Positions 1 through 21,600 of a stretch of 64,000 nucleotides of DNA are shown piece by piece (position 1 is the first letter of the stretch; each line of letters starts with the position of its first letter). The translations under genes and the position numbers were made by a program. Where the stretch lies: NCBI GenBank assembly GCA_013400975.1, contig WBMZ01005355.1, positions 62,001 to 126,000 of the forward strand. The letters run 5' to 3'. The notes under the pieces were generated by a model that was not told the origin of the DNA, did no database searches, and worked only from the letters and a program-made list of their open reading frames with translations. The DNA comes from Atrichornis clamosus (taxonomy: Eukaryota > Chordata > Aves > Passeriformes > Menuridae).

Positions 1-3000
1 GAGAGAAACAGAAAAAAGGGGCTGAAAAGAATCAGCACGACATTGGCAGTCCCAGCGTTTTGCAGAGTTGTCAGGATACATGCAAGGCTTTCTCTCGTTT
101 CTTACGAGTAGTTAAGAGAAAATTTTCTTTTCAGATATTTCAACAAAAAGTCCCAGACAAACAGAAAAGTTTGAATAGCTGAATTCTGATGGAAAGCAGT
201 CAGAAAGGTTTCCATCCATCAGCGTGAGGTGACGAGATAAAGAGGCTTAAATATTCAAAATTACTGAGATACAAAAGAGAAAAGGAAATATTTTTATGAA
301 CATATGTTGGCAAGAGATACTTTCTTTGTCAAGACGTTTCATTCTTTTTAAAAGCTTTACAATACAAAATTAAATTTTTCGTGTTAGTCTCTACTTCCTT
401 TGTGATCTGCAAAAAGCTTAATGTAATTCATTTATATGCTTTGATTCTTCATTGTACAGGCTATAAACTCTTGTAAATTCTTAAATGGCAGCAGAGCCTC
501 AGTCCCCGGGATGGCAGGAGGGCTGGGCAAGGAGCACATCCTGGGACAGGTCCTTGTTAGGAAATGTGCTATCACAGGTTTTCTCCTTTATTTGTCTGTA
601 GAGACTTTTTCTGATGAAGCTCAGCCAGCAAGGGAGTTAAATACAGCTACAGCCTGAGCACAACTCATTCAGAACAGAAAACAAAAGGAATCAGGTTTGC
701 AGAAAGGATGGCTTTGAGGAATGCAGAAAACACGTGACAGGCAGGGAAGTATGACCAGAGGCATTTTAAAAAATATGGTGGCGCTGGAATGGAATTAGCT
801 TGTATGCAAGAAAAAATGAATATTTGAGGAAAATTAGGCGTTGAATGCTGTGGAGAGGTCAGAAAGAAACTGGTAATTGTGCTCATCTCAAACCCACTGT
901 AACAGATCTTCAGAAAAAGCAGTCGTGTGATAAAGGCACTGAATGTTTCCTCCCATTGTCCCTGACCCTTTCCTCTCTGTCCAGCCCCTCAACATCCCTG
1001 CGTGTGGATAGAGAGGGTAACATCACATCATTATCTTCAGACTTAGAGGAGAACTCGGAAAGGGCAGGATATGCCTCATAAAATAGACCAATATGAAATA
1101 TTGATTTTTTCTGAATTAATGCAACATGAATAAGTCTGTGCATTTATAGGAGAAGCCACTGGAGAGGGGCCCACTGAGGGATTCAGGGTGAGATGTTTGG
1201 CTCTCTTGGAAGCAGCCCAGTCACAGCTTCCAAGCTTCTTGCAAAGCACCTGGCAGGTGCTGGAGTGGGATCTGCCATCTGAGCTGAGCTGCAAAGACCT
1301 TCTGCTGCCTGGGGCACAAGTCGGTTCCTATTTCAGACAACGAGCACGTGCCCAGGTCCTGGAGCTCGGTGCTCGCAGAGGACACTTGTCCAGCCTGGGG
1401 AGAGCACAAGCAGGGGAGCACTGCACCAGGCTCGAGGCTAACGGGGCTCTGCTTCCTCCACCCAGGGTTCTGCACCACTCATCCAACGCCCCAGTGCCCA
1501 CTGAGCCTCTGCGTTTTGGGACAGAATCTCTGGAGAACAAGAATGGCAAAAGCTGAGCTCTGGCAAGGGGAAAGCTCTGCATCTTTGGCATGAAAGTTAG
1601 TGTATCTCCCAATTAAATCTAATTTATTTAGAGGCACAATAAGCATCTCAGGGCCGCCATAAAAGGGCTAATGCTAAAAAGGAAAGCTTTTGCTAAAAAG
1701 ATGTTCTACAGATAAGCATCATCCTGCCCCAAAATTATGCTCTTTTTTCTTTTTTCTCCCCCCTGTACTTTTTTTAGTAAGAGGAAAATATTCAAACAAG
1801 CTATTAATTGAAACCAAAGTTCCTGACTCCATTAGGCCTCTCACTATTGCTTACACAAGTAGAGGCTAAGGAATAAATCATGTGAAGTATGGGTATGTTT
1901 TGGGTGCAAATAAAGTAACTTATCAATAAATTTTCATCTACAATTACGTATTATTTATCTTCACATTAAAGAGTAGTATTGCTATTGTGAACATTAATGC
2001 AGTATTAAAGTACAACTGAAATTACAGGACTCCTCAAACTCCTAAACTTAGAAATAAGAATAAAATGTCCTTCTTGCCAAATAATCAGGTTATGCCTGTA
2101 ACCTGTGAAATGTCAATCTGGAAAGGAACATGTTATTTACAGCACCCAACTGCTGACCCAAAATCTGCAGCTCTGTGTTCCAGTAAGAATTGTGGAAGCA
2201 GCAGGATTATTCCTGCAGGAAAGTGCTTCCTACAAAAGATGCACCTACAAAGATTTCCTGAAAAAGCCCACCCCAAACAAAGCCTATAAATCCATCCATA
2301 TCTTCAAACAGATTAGGGCTTGTGTGTTTTCTGCTTTCTGAAATCAATATCCTTGTCTGGAGGGATTCAAAAGGTGTGGTGTTTATGACATGGGTTAGTG
2401 GTGGGCTTGGCAGTAATGGTTGGGCTGATGATCTTAAAGGTCTTTTGCAACCTAAACAATTCTATAATTATATGATACTAACATAAATAGAATCAGCCGT
2501 CACCATAAATGAGTTCTACATAGGGTACGTAAACACCAGACTTGGATTTGATGTTATTTTTGTTGAGGAGAGTCGGGCTGGGTGTGAATCCGCCCGGGTG
2601 CATTTTAATAGCAGCCTGTGTAAACAAACCAGGCCATGATAACCAGGGAGACAGAGCACGGCTGCTCCAGGGAGGAGCCAGGATCTGTCAGGATCAGGAA
2701 GCCACCATGGAACCAGACCAGACTTCAAGCTTTTAGCACCTTCGTGCCGGTGTTACTTTTAACTTCAAGGAGAGTCTAAGCACTCCGCTCCTGAGCTAAT
2801 AAAACTCACAGACATGAAGGTAGATTTGCTTTATGCTCAGCTTTAAATTTGACTCGAGAAGCATGTAATAAAAATCTTCCATAAAATATGCTCTAAAAAG
2901 CAGCTCCCCTTTGCACAGGCAGCTCTGGGTGTGTCAGAGCCACACGTTCTTCACTTGTTTACACCCTTCTCTGCGTGCAAAATCCACGCCATAGCAAAAA

Positions 3001-3963
3001 GGTATTTCCCTTAGCACAAAACACCCTTGTCAGCTGCAGCTCTCCTCCTGATGATGTGAAAAAGTCATTTGTATGGAAAAAGTGAAGAATAATTCTGTCA
3101 CTGGGTGTTGGCATCCCCCTGCTCATCAGTTTGTGGTACCTCACTGGTGTGTCTGTATTGGCAAAAAAATCAGTGTACAGACCAGTCACCCTACACCTGA
3201 AGTGCTAAAGCCAGACAGGCCTCTCAGGTGAAAAATGAAAGGGTTGGAGAAGAAAGATTCAATGTTAGGACATAACAATTTACAGCTGTTCCTTAAAGCT
3301 TATATTCTTGTGTGCAAATACTTCTCTTTGCCTGTCTATAAAACACAGTACTTGCTGAAAGAAATTCTCAACAAGCAAAGTTCTTCCAATTCTATTATGC
3401 AAACAGCTCTCAGGATAAGGACATCTTTCCATTTGCTTGAATTTCTAAAATATTCCTGTAGATACGTGTGAGCAAACCAGTAAAAAACACGGAAAATAAA
3501 CCAGGGATTATTCTTGCAAATGGAGCAGACATTGCTGTAGGATGGGGAACACAACCCCCTGTGCTGTGCAGCCAACCATGGAGGAAATTCACCCCTGTAA
3601 TTCAGACCCCTGTAGGCCAGACCTTGACTTTAGGTGTTGTTTAGAGGAGACAGTCCACATTTATTACCAGTCTCAAGTGGCTGATGTGAACGTGCCAGTT
3701 TTCCCTGTTTTCAGCTCCTCATGCAGTGCGTGACCATCCACGCAGGACTCAAACCACAGAGAGACTTTTTTTGGCAAGAAACAAAGTACCCTGGGTTAAA
3801 CCAGAAGGTGCCAAACCATGAACAGGCTCACAGACTGGCCTGCCATAATCCAATTTCCTAATTTTAGCCGTGTCCCAGATCTGCAGCACCAGCAGCAATC
3901 TCACCCCACGGGAGCACGGCCCCAGACACATTTAGCGAGGGAAGGACTTGGCATCTCACTCAC
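1..3963 (-). other. PRKCA: PRKCA intron 16 (5' part only)
   Basis: This is non-coding sequence downstream of exon 16. I searched it on the minus strand for the V5 tail (FDKFFTRG and NIDQSDFEGFSYVNP type sequence) and did not find it, so exon 17 is beyond the left edge. The only element recognised is a short CR1 fragment at about 2355-2476. The rest shows no feature I can support. Confidence 0.85.
2355..2476 (+). repeat. CR1 LINE 3' fragment
   Basis: The stretch 'ttagtggtgggcttggcagt', followed by 'gatgatcttaaaggtctttt' and then 'caacctaaacaattctataa', is the degraded 3' end of an avian CR1 element in plus orientation. It is antisense to PRKCA. The ragged octamer tail suggests an old copy. 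Edges are approximate. Confidence 0.8.
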
Positions 3964-4104
3964 CACTTTAGGTTTGAAAGGTGGCTGAATCTCTCTGTTC
4001 TCCAATTTTTCCCAGTCAATTCTCCTAAAGAAAGCGTGTTCCCTGATGTCTCTTTCACCTTCAAGGCCACAGCCAAGCCGTTTTGCAGGATGTTTAGTCA
4101 TTAG
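3964..4104 (-). CDS. PRKCA: PRKCA exon 16: end of the kinase domain
   Basis: This 141-nt, phase 0/0 exon encodes 47 residues beginning [20 protein letters not shown] and ending IQPPFKPKV. It completes the kinase fold and leads into the V5 tail. [19 protein letters not shown] is the alpha-type sequence. In [10 protein letters not shown] the Leu stands where I recall Pro, and the Ile where I recall Val, in human. The acceptor is cccaacag|CTAAT and the donor GTG|GTGAGT. The following exon, with the turn-motif and hydrophobic-motif phosphorylation sites, was not found in 1-3963. Confidence 0.97.
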
Positions 4105-6497
4105 CTGTTGGGAAGAAAACACCCAATGATTACATTTAATGCTGGAATGGAAGTGAGACGGACTTTCCCCTGGTTGCAATGCTCCTGCTCCTCTCCTGAA
4201 GATACACGTTGCTAATAAAATTGTATTGAAAAGCTAAGATTCACTTTTTGAAGATGAATTTTCGTGTTTGATCACTGGAGACAGCACAACAGCAGCAAAA
4301 TTAGGGGCTGCACTGGAGAACATTTTCCCACTGGGCAGAGGTTGCTGCCAGGGGTGCCAGTGGTTGCCATCCCCCTTGGCTCACAACTCACTCCTGAATT
4401 TCTCCCCCAGTCTCTCAATTCAGTCTTAGAGATCTCCAGAACAGCTTCTGCCCTATCTCAACAATTAAACATCATAAATTCCCATACACTAAAGCTGTAT
4501 GAAGTACAACCCCCCCCCACACACTCCCATTTCATTTTTCTGGGCTTGTTCAAGACATCTCATTACAGAGCTTCCAATTTCTTGGCACCCAGCTGACAAC
4601 ATCTAATCTGGGTTTCCTCCCTTGCATTCTTAATGACATCCTGGTCAATACTCTACCCGGTTGCAGAGATTAAGCAGACTTGGGAAAAAATAAAACAAAC
4701 ACAAACCCACCAGCATGGCGTGCTTAGAAACTGTAATGTGCTCCCTAATTACCAAGCTCCTCAGCATTTTTCAATTGGTATGTACACTGGGAACTGTGTC
4801 TCAAACTCTCAGTTCCAGTTTTGTGGGGACTTTTTAAAGCTCTTTTACAAATTATATATGAATAATGCAATGTTGGGAGTGATACCTCAACAGATCTTCT
4901 TAAAACCTCAACTGTACCACTTTAGTCTCCTTGCAAATGTTGAGTTGATCTGATTCCAATTTTGAACCTAAAATAAAAGTGACTCTAAGCAGATTTGGGA
5001 AGAGGCTGTGCACTGGGCTGGAATCACAGCCTTCTTCAAGTTTAACAGCAACTTTCCCAATTTTGTTACCTTTTCCAACCCCCTTGCTTTACCAGTAGGT
5101 GATAAAAGAAAATGTATTGATTCTAGTAGTTTTAATTCTTTCCAAAGTTGCAGCATTTACCAAACCCAACAAACTCTAAATCAGTGGAATGGATGTCAAG
5201 CAGACAAATCAATTCCAAGAGCACAGTGGGCACGTTTGTCTTGCCCAGTGGTGCCCAGTCCTGGGATTGGTGAGCTACCACTGACTGCAAGGGTCAGAAG
5301 CTTTCTCATACTGACTTCTTAGCTCAGGAAAAATGCTCACTGGAATGAATTAGTTTAATACAGAGGAAGAATAGATCAGTATCACAGAGACTTGCCCTTA
5401 TATCTCACCGTGCAGAGTAATTTTAGCTTTGTGCCCTCCCTGGGCGTGAGCACCCACGACAGCAGCAAACAGGGGAGCTGAAAACAGGGCACTTACATCA
5501 AGTTCAGACTGTGCTGTTTGAATATGTGATTGTCATGGCGAGGCAACAATCTGCATGTACTTTACAAAATTACATCATGTTTATTTTTTGTTGGCCAGCA
5601 CGTCTACACTGGGCTAAGCTCCAAAATTAATGTGGTCTTTCATTTTACCTTGTTGTTGTAAATGCCTTTTCTTTTCCTTGATGATTTTCCTTAAGGGACT
5701 AATATCCAGCTCATGTATTACACTTCATAAATGGTTGCAAAGGATAGGAAGAATGTAAATACCAAATTAACTAAGTGCAGTGGTATTTTATCAGTGTAAG
5801 TCAGACATCAAATAACCGATTACAGACGGTGGATTGGGAAAGCTGCAGACTGATGGTACTCTGGAGAATCACATGGAATCAAAGGAAAGTCAAGTGAATC
5901 CTTTTTTCCTGAGCTAACCCCCTCAAGTCAAATCTATTCTTTACCTCAAAAAAAAAAATTCATTTAGTATCTAAGACCAATTTTAGGCCACACAGGTAAC
6001 ACCAGGTCAGGATTTCCCCATAGTTTCCTTGCATTTATGCTAAAGATTTTCCCATAAGCTCATCTTTACCTACATTTAAAAATTATTCTCATAAACTCTT
6101 GTGCTCTGATCCTGTTGTTAGGCATTCTGGGCTGAGGACTCGCTGGAGTATCTGGGATCCATCCAAGCTGAGAAATCTCATCCTGAAAAATTGGGGCCTC
6201 TCCACTGCGGGTCGAGAGGCAAAGTGGGTGGAGACACTTCACACCATCATCCTGTGCATAAATTCTGCTTTGGATTTGGCAGCTACTGATCCTGACATTT
6301 GTTCTTTCCATAAAACAACCAGGCACAGTGGGAAGAGCCCAACACTTATCAGTGGCACCAAGTGATAACGCAGCTCAGCACTGCCTGACAGAAGTTGCAC
6401 TTTAGAATACTACAGTGCTGTGTCAAAGCCAGGCAAACCCAGTTATTCACAAGGATTGCCTAAAAGGAGCTCAATGATAAATAAAATTTTATCTCAC
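4105..6497 (-). other. PRKCA: PRKCA intron 15
   Basis: This 2393-nt GT-AG intron contains a run of nine C at 4510-4518 and a short A-run near 5949. No repeat element or RNA gene was recognised. Confidence 0.9.
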
Positions 6498-6605
6498 CCC
6501 CTTGCAGATGGAGACAGCTTCTTTGGACAGTGATTTTGGATAAGAAACATTATGCTCCATTATGGACTGGAAGAGTTCGTCTTCGTCTTCCCCATCAAAG
6601 GGAGG
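6498..6605 (-). CDS. PRKCA: PRKCA exon 15: kinase C-lobe helices G-H
   Basis: This 108-nt, phase 0/0 exon encodes 36 residues starting [20 protein letters not shown] and ending [10 protein letters not shown]. It was assigned by joining ...LAGQ from exon 14 to PPFDGEDED and ...ICKG to LMTKHP of exon 16. The sequence matches PKC alpha ([12 protein letters not shown]) where beta has AYPKSMSKEAVA. The acceptor is ttcaacag|CCTCC and the donor GGG|GTGAGA. Confidence 0.97.
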
Positions 6606-7940
6606 CTGTTGAATATAAGTCACAAGTGAGTTAATGACTGAGTTTTACTTTTTATTTTTTTTAGTTCTCTACTTTTTATGAAATGGCTGACAATACTGTG
6701 CCCAAAGAGATCAGTATACAGCAGTGGTCCTTGCCAGGAACACACACCAAGCTCCCAGCCACCTGCAGCCTCGGTTTCGGTTCCTGCCGACCCAGAAATC
6801 CAGGAGAAACATTCATTTCTCCCCCCAGAATGGCAGCCAGGTTAATGAAATGTGTGCAGGGTTATCCTCATGATCAGCTTTTATCCGTTTTTAAAGATAA
6901 CGGTCACCAGGCAGGCAAAATACTTCAAAGGGTGAAGTTTAGAGACTTCCAATTATCTTGTGCTAAGGTATATCCATTCCTCACTTAATTCCAGTGAAAC
7001 TCCAGGTTTTTTATGTCATGGCTGTAGACTCTGCTTCTGAGAGGATCACAAGAAAGGGCTGCACTATGTTTTAAAATGTAGGGGATAGGAAAATGCCCTT
7101 GGATAAGTCCCCAGGGTATAGGCCCTGTGCAAGACCCAGCTGATGGTAAATCTCATTTTCTCCAAAGCATTCACATGGCCAATATTTGCAATCCAGCCTG
7201 TAAATGTTAACAGCTGCAATTGCTGCATGTTAAAACTTTTAAAATGTCCACTGGAATTTAGTAGAGAAACTATTAAAGGCATTTGTTAGACGTGAATGTT
7301 TTAAGCTTTGGAAATGTCTGCCTTTAGCTAATACTCAAAGTCAGTTGCAGGAATCTTTTTCAATTCAAGACCAATAGAATTCCTTAAAGTTGGTGCTTAT
7401 TTGCCATTTACTGCAGCACAGTGTTGCTTCCCTGCCCAAGTGACTCAGAGAGCAGCCTCTCATTAACTGTGCAGAATGAGGGGTCTGTAAACGAGCAGAT
7501 TTCCAAGAGCTGAGACCCATATTTTACCCCCAGGACATATGATACAAAAAACTGTATTCTTGGGGCTTCACTGCAATGCAGAGCATATACACACTCTTAT
7601 TATGCTTCCCTGTGGTTTCAAACTAATAAATGGTATTTCTTCCACTTGACATGCATTTTCCTGCTCAAGTGTCTCCCTTTCAGTGTTGAAAATGGCTATT
7701 TATAACATTATTGCAGTACAAAGGAGCCGTATTCAAAGGCAGAGCTTGATTATGTAGGTGCAACATAAAGAGCTTAAAGCCTAAATACAAACTCAGTTGA
7801 GTCAGTCGAGAGTACAAGGAGATAACAGCAGAATGAAAGGCTTCAGTCTATCCTCTGGTGGTCTAAACCTTTAGGGAGCACTGAAACAGCCTTGGAGATG
7901 CAGGAGGAGTTCACAGTGAGCACGGGAGGGTGAATCTTAC
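6606..7940 (-). other. PRKCA: PRKCA intron 14
   Basis: This 1335-nt GT-AG intron separates exons 14 and 15. I see nothing in it beyond AT-rich stretches. Confidence 0.9.
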
Positions 7941-8021
7941 CTGGCCAGCCAACATCTCATAGAGCAGCACACCATAAGCCCACCAGTCCACAGACTTCCC
8001 ATAGGGCTGGTAGGCAATAAT
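7941..8021 (-). CDS. PRKCA: PRKCA exon 14: kinase C-lobe helix F
   Basis: This 81-nt, phase 0/0 exon encodes 27 residues: [20 protein letters not shown] then YEMLAGQ. The segment SVDWWAYG is the helix F core that anchors the regulatory spine. Ala-Tyr-Gly here, in place of Ala-Phe-Gly, fits alpha and not beta. The acceptor is attacacag|ATTAT and the donor CAG|GTAAGA. Confidence 0.97.
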
Positions 8022-14147
<6,126 letters not shown>

Positions 14148-14303
14148 TTAAGGTTAAGGTTTAGACCAATTAGGGCAGTTTATCCCCTGCTGGGTAAGGA
14201 ATATTTGCAGCTATTTTGGAGGGTAGAGGTTCAGGGTGCACATGTGGGGTTGGCTCAGCCTGGAGGGAGCTGGGCAGACATCTGAGAATGACCTTAAAAT
14301 GAT

Positions 14304-14340
14304 GGGTTGGGTTGGGTTGGGTTGGGTTGGGTTGGGTTGG
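14304..14340. repeat. (GGGTT)7 pentanucleotide microsatellite
   Basis: There are seven perfect GGGTT units plus GG, running directly into 'aagggaccttaaggatcacc' of a CR1 fragment. The unit matches the 'gggttggaaggga' segment usual in CR1 3' ends, so the array probably grew from the LINE sequence. Confidence 0.95.
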
Positions 14341-14455
14341 AAGGGACCTTAAGGATCACCTCGTTCCAACCCCAACACGGGCAGGGACACCTTCACTGGA
14401 CCAGGTTTTTCCAAGCCCCGTCCAACCTGGCCTTGGACACTTCCAGCCTGACCAC
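14339..14455 (-). repeat. CR1 LINE fragment with expanded 3' end
   Basis: Read on the minus strand this is the CR1 3' region: 'aggccaggttggacggggct' followed by a degenerate middle and 'aaggtcccttccaaccc'. The terminal octamers are replaced by the GGGTT array. It lies sense to PRKCA in intron 12. The 5' edge is uncertain. Confidence 0.85.
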
Positions 14456-14746
14456 TCACCTGAGGGTTTTGAATGTGCAAAACTATTAAACATCACACAG
14501 GAACACAAAAGACAAAGTTTTCCATTTTCTAGAGTTTTCATTTGAGTTGGGCAGAGCAGAAGTGTCAGAAAACTCAGGTAAAACAGAGCCTTTGGTTTCC
14601 AGCTCACCAGCACCAGCACAACAAAACAGCTCTACACTGATGGCTTTCTATGAACTGTTTTAAAAATATACTGAAATGTTAAAGAAACTGATCCTTTAGG
14701 GGTTTTAAAAATAGTTCAGAAGTTACTTATGTCAGATTGTACTCAC

Positions 14747-14809
14747 CTATAAATAATCCCTCTGTTATGGAGAAAGAATAACCCAATTGAGATCTCAGCT
14801 GCATAGAAC
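14747..14809 (-). CDS. PRKCA: PRKCA exon 12: helix E and start of the catalytic loop
   Basis: This is the smallest exon found here (63 nt). It completes a Val codon, encodes FYAAEISIGLFFLHNRGIIY and contributes the first two bases of the Arg codon of the Y-R-D catalytic loop. AGC kinases of the PKC group use YRD in place of HRD. The acceptor is catacag|GTTCT and the donor TAG|GTGAGT. It is too short to stand out as an open frame and was located from its joining phase with exons 11 and 13. Confidence 0.96.
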
Positions 14810-18470
<3,661 letters not shown>

Positions 18471-18614
18471 CTTCCCGAAGCTCCCTTTCCCAAGAACCAT
18501 GAGAAAGTTGAAGTCTGTCAGCTTCACCCTGTCCAGATTGTTGGATGGCACACTTGAGTTCTTGTCTTCTGTTGAAGTAATGACTTTGTTACCAGCTGGC
18601 CCAAGTTTGGCTTT
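18471..18614 (-). CDS. PRKCA: PRKCA exon 9: V3 hinge and glycine-rich loop
   Basis: This 144-nt exon is in phase 0 at both ends and encodes 48 residues. It starts [10 protein letters not shown], passes through a Ser/Thr-rich hinge ([18 protein letters not shown]) and enters the kinase domain at [26 protein letters not shown] is the ATP-binding GxGxxG loop (human 346-351). The hinge is about two residues longer than the human sequence I recall. The donor is AAG|GTAGGA. The acceptor is unusual: the last 30 intron bases are mostly a TG dinucleotide repeat before ttcttcag. Skipping this exon would delete the glycine loop without a frameshift. Confidence 0.97.
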
Positions 18615-18621
18615 CTGAAGA

Positions 18622-18643
18622 ACACACACACACATACACACAC
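18622..18643. repeat. (CA)n microsatellite at the exon 9 3' splice site
   Basis: CA repeats with one T interruption occupy positions about -8 to -29 of the exon 9 acceptor. In the transcript they are UG repeats standing where a polypyrimidine tract is normally found. Only ttcttcag separates them from the exon. Confidence 0.95.
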
Positions 18644-21600
18644 AAAAACAGGACAGTAAGAAGAACAGCCCGTGTTCCTGGCAGAAGGGATCACTGGGTG
18701 AAGGTTAGAAGTGGAAATGCCCAGGTCTGAGGTGGCATTCCTGGGTGAAAGGCTGCATAACAAAATATGCACAGACACACCTTCAAAGACTCATTCCAAC
18801 AATACTTTTGATATTATTGAGGGAATTGAAGTGGAAAACTGTGTTCATGTATAACCAGATAAAGCAGATGCACTTATCTGGTTAAAAGAGCCAAACCAAA
18901 GCAAAGCCCAAAAACAAATTAAAAAAAAAACAACATTTACTTTCATGCCAAAAGCAGCTTATCTGGTGCTTTTGTTTTGAAATAAAAGTAAAATAATAAT
19001 TTAAAAAAGCTATCCAAAAATACCATGCTATAATGTACATTGGGTATTTTAGGACATAAACAACCTTTTCAAGTCATTCTCTTTTAAAATATAATTCTTC
19101 AAGTCACTGCATAGCAAGAGTTAAGAAAATTTTGACATGCATTAAGAAAAATAACCTGCATTAAAAAACTCCCACAACACATGAGAATTAATGCAGATGA
19201 ACATGGCCACTTTCAAACCAGCAACACAATCAACTTTGATTTTCAATCAAGGGTTGATCTGGAAAAGGGAGGAAGGGGAATGTTACATACAAGGGCTCTG
19301 CCTTGGCCAGACACTCTGGTTTACAGAAGGTTGCAACAGTCTCAGTATTTCACATGAGACACCATGTCATTGCTCAAGTAAAGTTGCATTTCAAATCTCA
19401 AAGTTAATAGAAGAGAAAAAAGTAAGACTCACCAAAAGATAATGCAGGCTAAAGATAATATCCCTTTTTTGTCCTCAAAATAATCCCATATGCCAGCAGA
19501 AGCAAAGCCAATAATAATTCTTTGGGATATAAGTGATTTCCCTGTCTGTCTGGTGTGTTGGTCTGGTTGATAACCTCTAATATGGTTGATTTATTTTGTG
19601 CTATTGATGTATGTTTGACTTTACTCTCTGCTCCACACAAGGACAGTATTTGTATATTATCACTGTTTTACAGATAAAGAAAATTATAGAAATTGAAGTT
19701 TATTCAAAGCCATATATCACATCCCTTTAAAAGCCAGACATGCACCTTTGGCAGCCTCACTGGAAACTGGAAGTTGCAAACTTTCCCCTTCCCAGGCAAG
19801 TTTAAAACCATAAAATTGAGAGAGGTCCTCAATTCACAGACTCCATCTACTCTTGCAGGCAGTAATGTCAAATAATCATCTGACAAAATAACCACATGTC
19901 ACTTGGAAACCATATTCAGCTTGGATGACTCTTCTTGCAGCTTTATAAGTGCAGAAAATCTTATGCCCTGCCACAGGGAAATGAATTTTGCAAGCTTAGA
20001 TCAATTATTAAAAAAACTTGTAATACATCTTAGAATATGGAATTGCTTCCATGGCAATGTTATTACTTGTTTCCATGAAAGCAGCACTTGGAGATGCAGA
20101 TCAGGATCATGTGCTGTGCAGACATTTAGGAAGAGCCAGCCCTGGATGTCGTCTTAAACCCCTGAGTCTGCAAGGGAAGGTCCCGTGGCAGTCCTGGCTG
20201 CTGGGACAGATCTGTGGTGGAGCCCTTTGGCAGCACAAAGCCCCTCTGCAGGCCACACTACGAGACTGAGCCATAAGCAAAACAAGAAAAGGAAAGAAAA
20301 ATCCCCAAATCTGTTATTTGTACAGGACAAAGATGTGGTTCAAAGGAGCAGCTTTGCTGGCCATGTCTTTGTGATGCTCCCACATATGGGATCTCAGATG
20401 AAGATCTTGCTTTTCTCTCGAACAAAGCAGTTTCAATATCCGCCTTTTCACCGAGTAATGGAGATCCAAATCAGGCACTGAATGGAAAGCATCAGCTTTT
20501 TTCTTATACTTTAACCCACTGGGCAGGTTGTTGGCAGCTTGTTTGAAAAATACATAACTTGAAACAAAAAAATCAAATTTTGTTCCAAGGCCATTTGTTC
20601 TTTTTGGGTGCAAACCTGCCAACCAGGCAGGGAGTGCTCTCTGCAGCGCTGCAATCCCAGGCTCTGGGGTTTCCAGCACATTTTCCATTAAAAAGCATGG
20701 TAGGTTCACCAGCAGGCTCCTCCAGCCTGCTGCTCCAGAGCTGGAGGCACTGCACTCACTTGGAGTGAACACGGCTGGGATGGAATTACCAGGATCTGAA
20801 GGCAGGATCTTAAAATAATATCCAAGAACCCAGCCAAGGCCTCTCTGCATCCTCTGAGCACTTAGATTCAAGGAGTAACAGACATGCTCCTCTCGCTTCC
20901 ATTTTTCACCTTTTTTAAAATCAGATGTCACTCTCAGTTTGACAACTTCTCTTTCCAGATGGCAGATTTTAAAGGAGAACATGGGGTTCCTCCTGTGGGG
21001 TCAGGTGGGCTCTGTGCCACCTGGCCCAGGCAGGAGGTGAACACAGGCAGGAGTTTGTTGACTGTGCTGAGCTGTGAGAGACCTGTGCCCATGGGAAGGT
21101 GCCGATCCTGGTTATCACACGGCTGAGCTGCCGTGGGAGGTGGAAAGAGAACCCTGCTGCAAACCAGGTGTAAAAAACACAGGAACGTGGCAGCCGTGAA
21201 ATGCTGGGGAATGTCCAGGCTGACTCAAAGGAAGCACATGGACCCCAAGCGGCAGGACCTTATCAAATTATCATAACTTTATCAGAGGTCCTTGTTTCCC
21301 TTTGCCACCATTCTTTCATAAGCATGAAGAAAAACCTTTTTCACATTTAGCATGTGAATTCCTTTTACTGCTTTTTGGCTTAAGGTCCTGGTGAAAATAG
21401 GGAATTTCAACACATTTCACTGAGCTCTATCGTGAGTTTTCTATCTGAAACACCTTGGCTATTGCAGAGAGAAAATGCCATGCAGCCGACAAACTCTTCC
21501 AGACTGCCAGAGCAAAACCAATTTTGCAGCTACAGAAGGGACATAAACTCAAATGATTCCTAAAAACTTATTGGAAAAGATTGATATTTTGCCTTTCCTA

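Noticed and set aside
1..3963. Exon 17 (V5 tail) inside the window
   Set aside because: No minus-strand sequence resembling the FDKFFTRG or FEGFSYVNP segments was found. The exon must lie to the left.
14304..14340. Interstitial telomeric repeat
   Set aside because: The unit is GGGTT, not TTAGGG, and it is contiguous with a CR1 3' end that supplies the unit.
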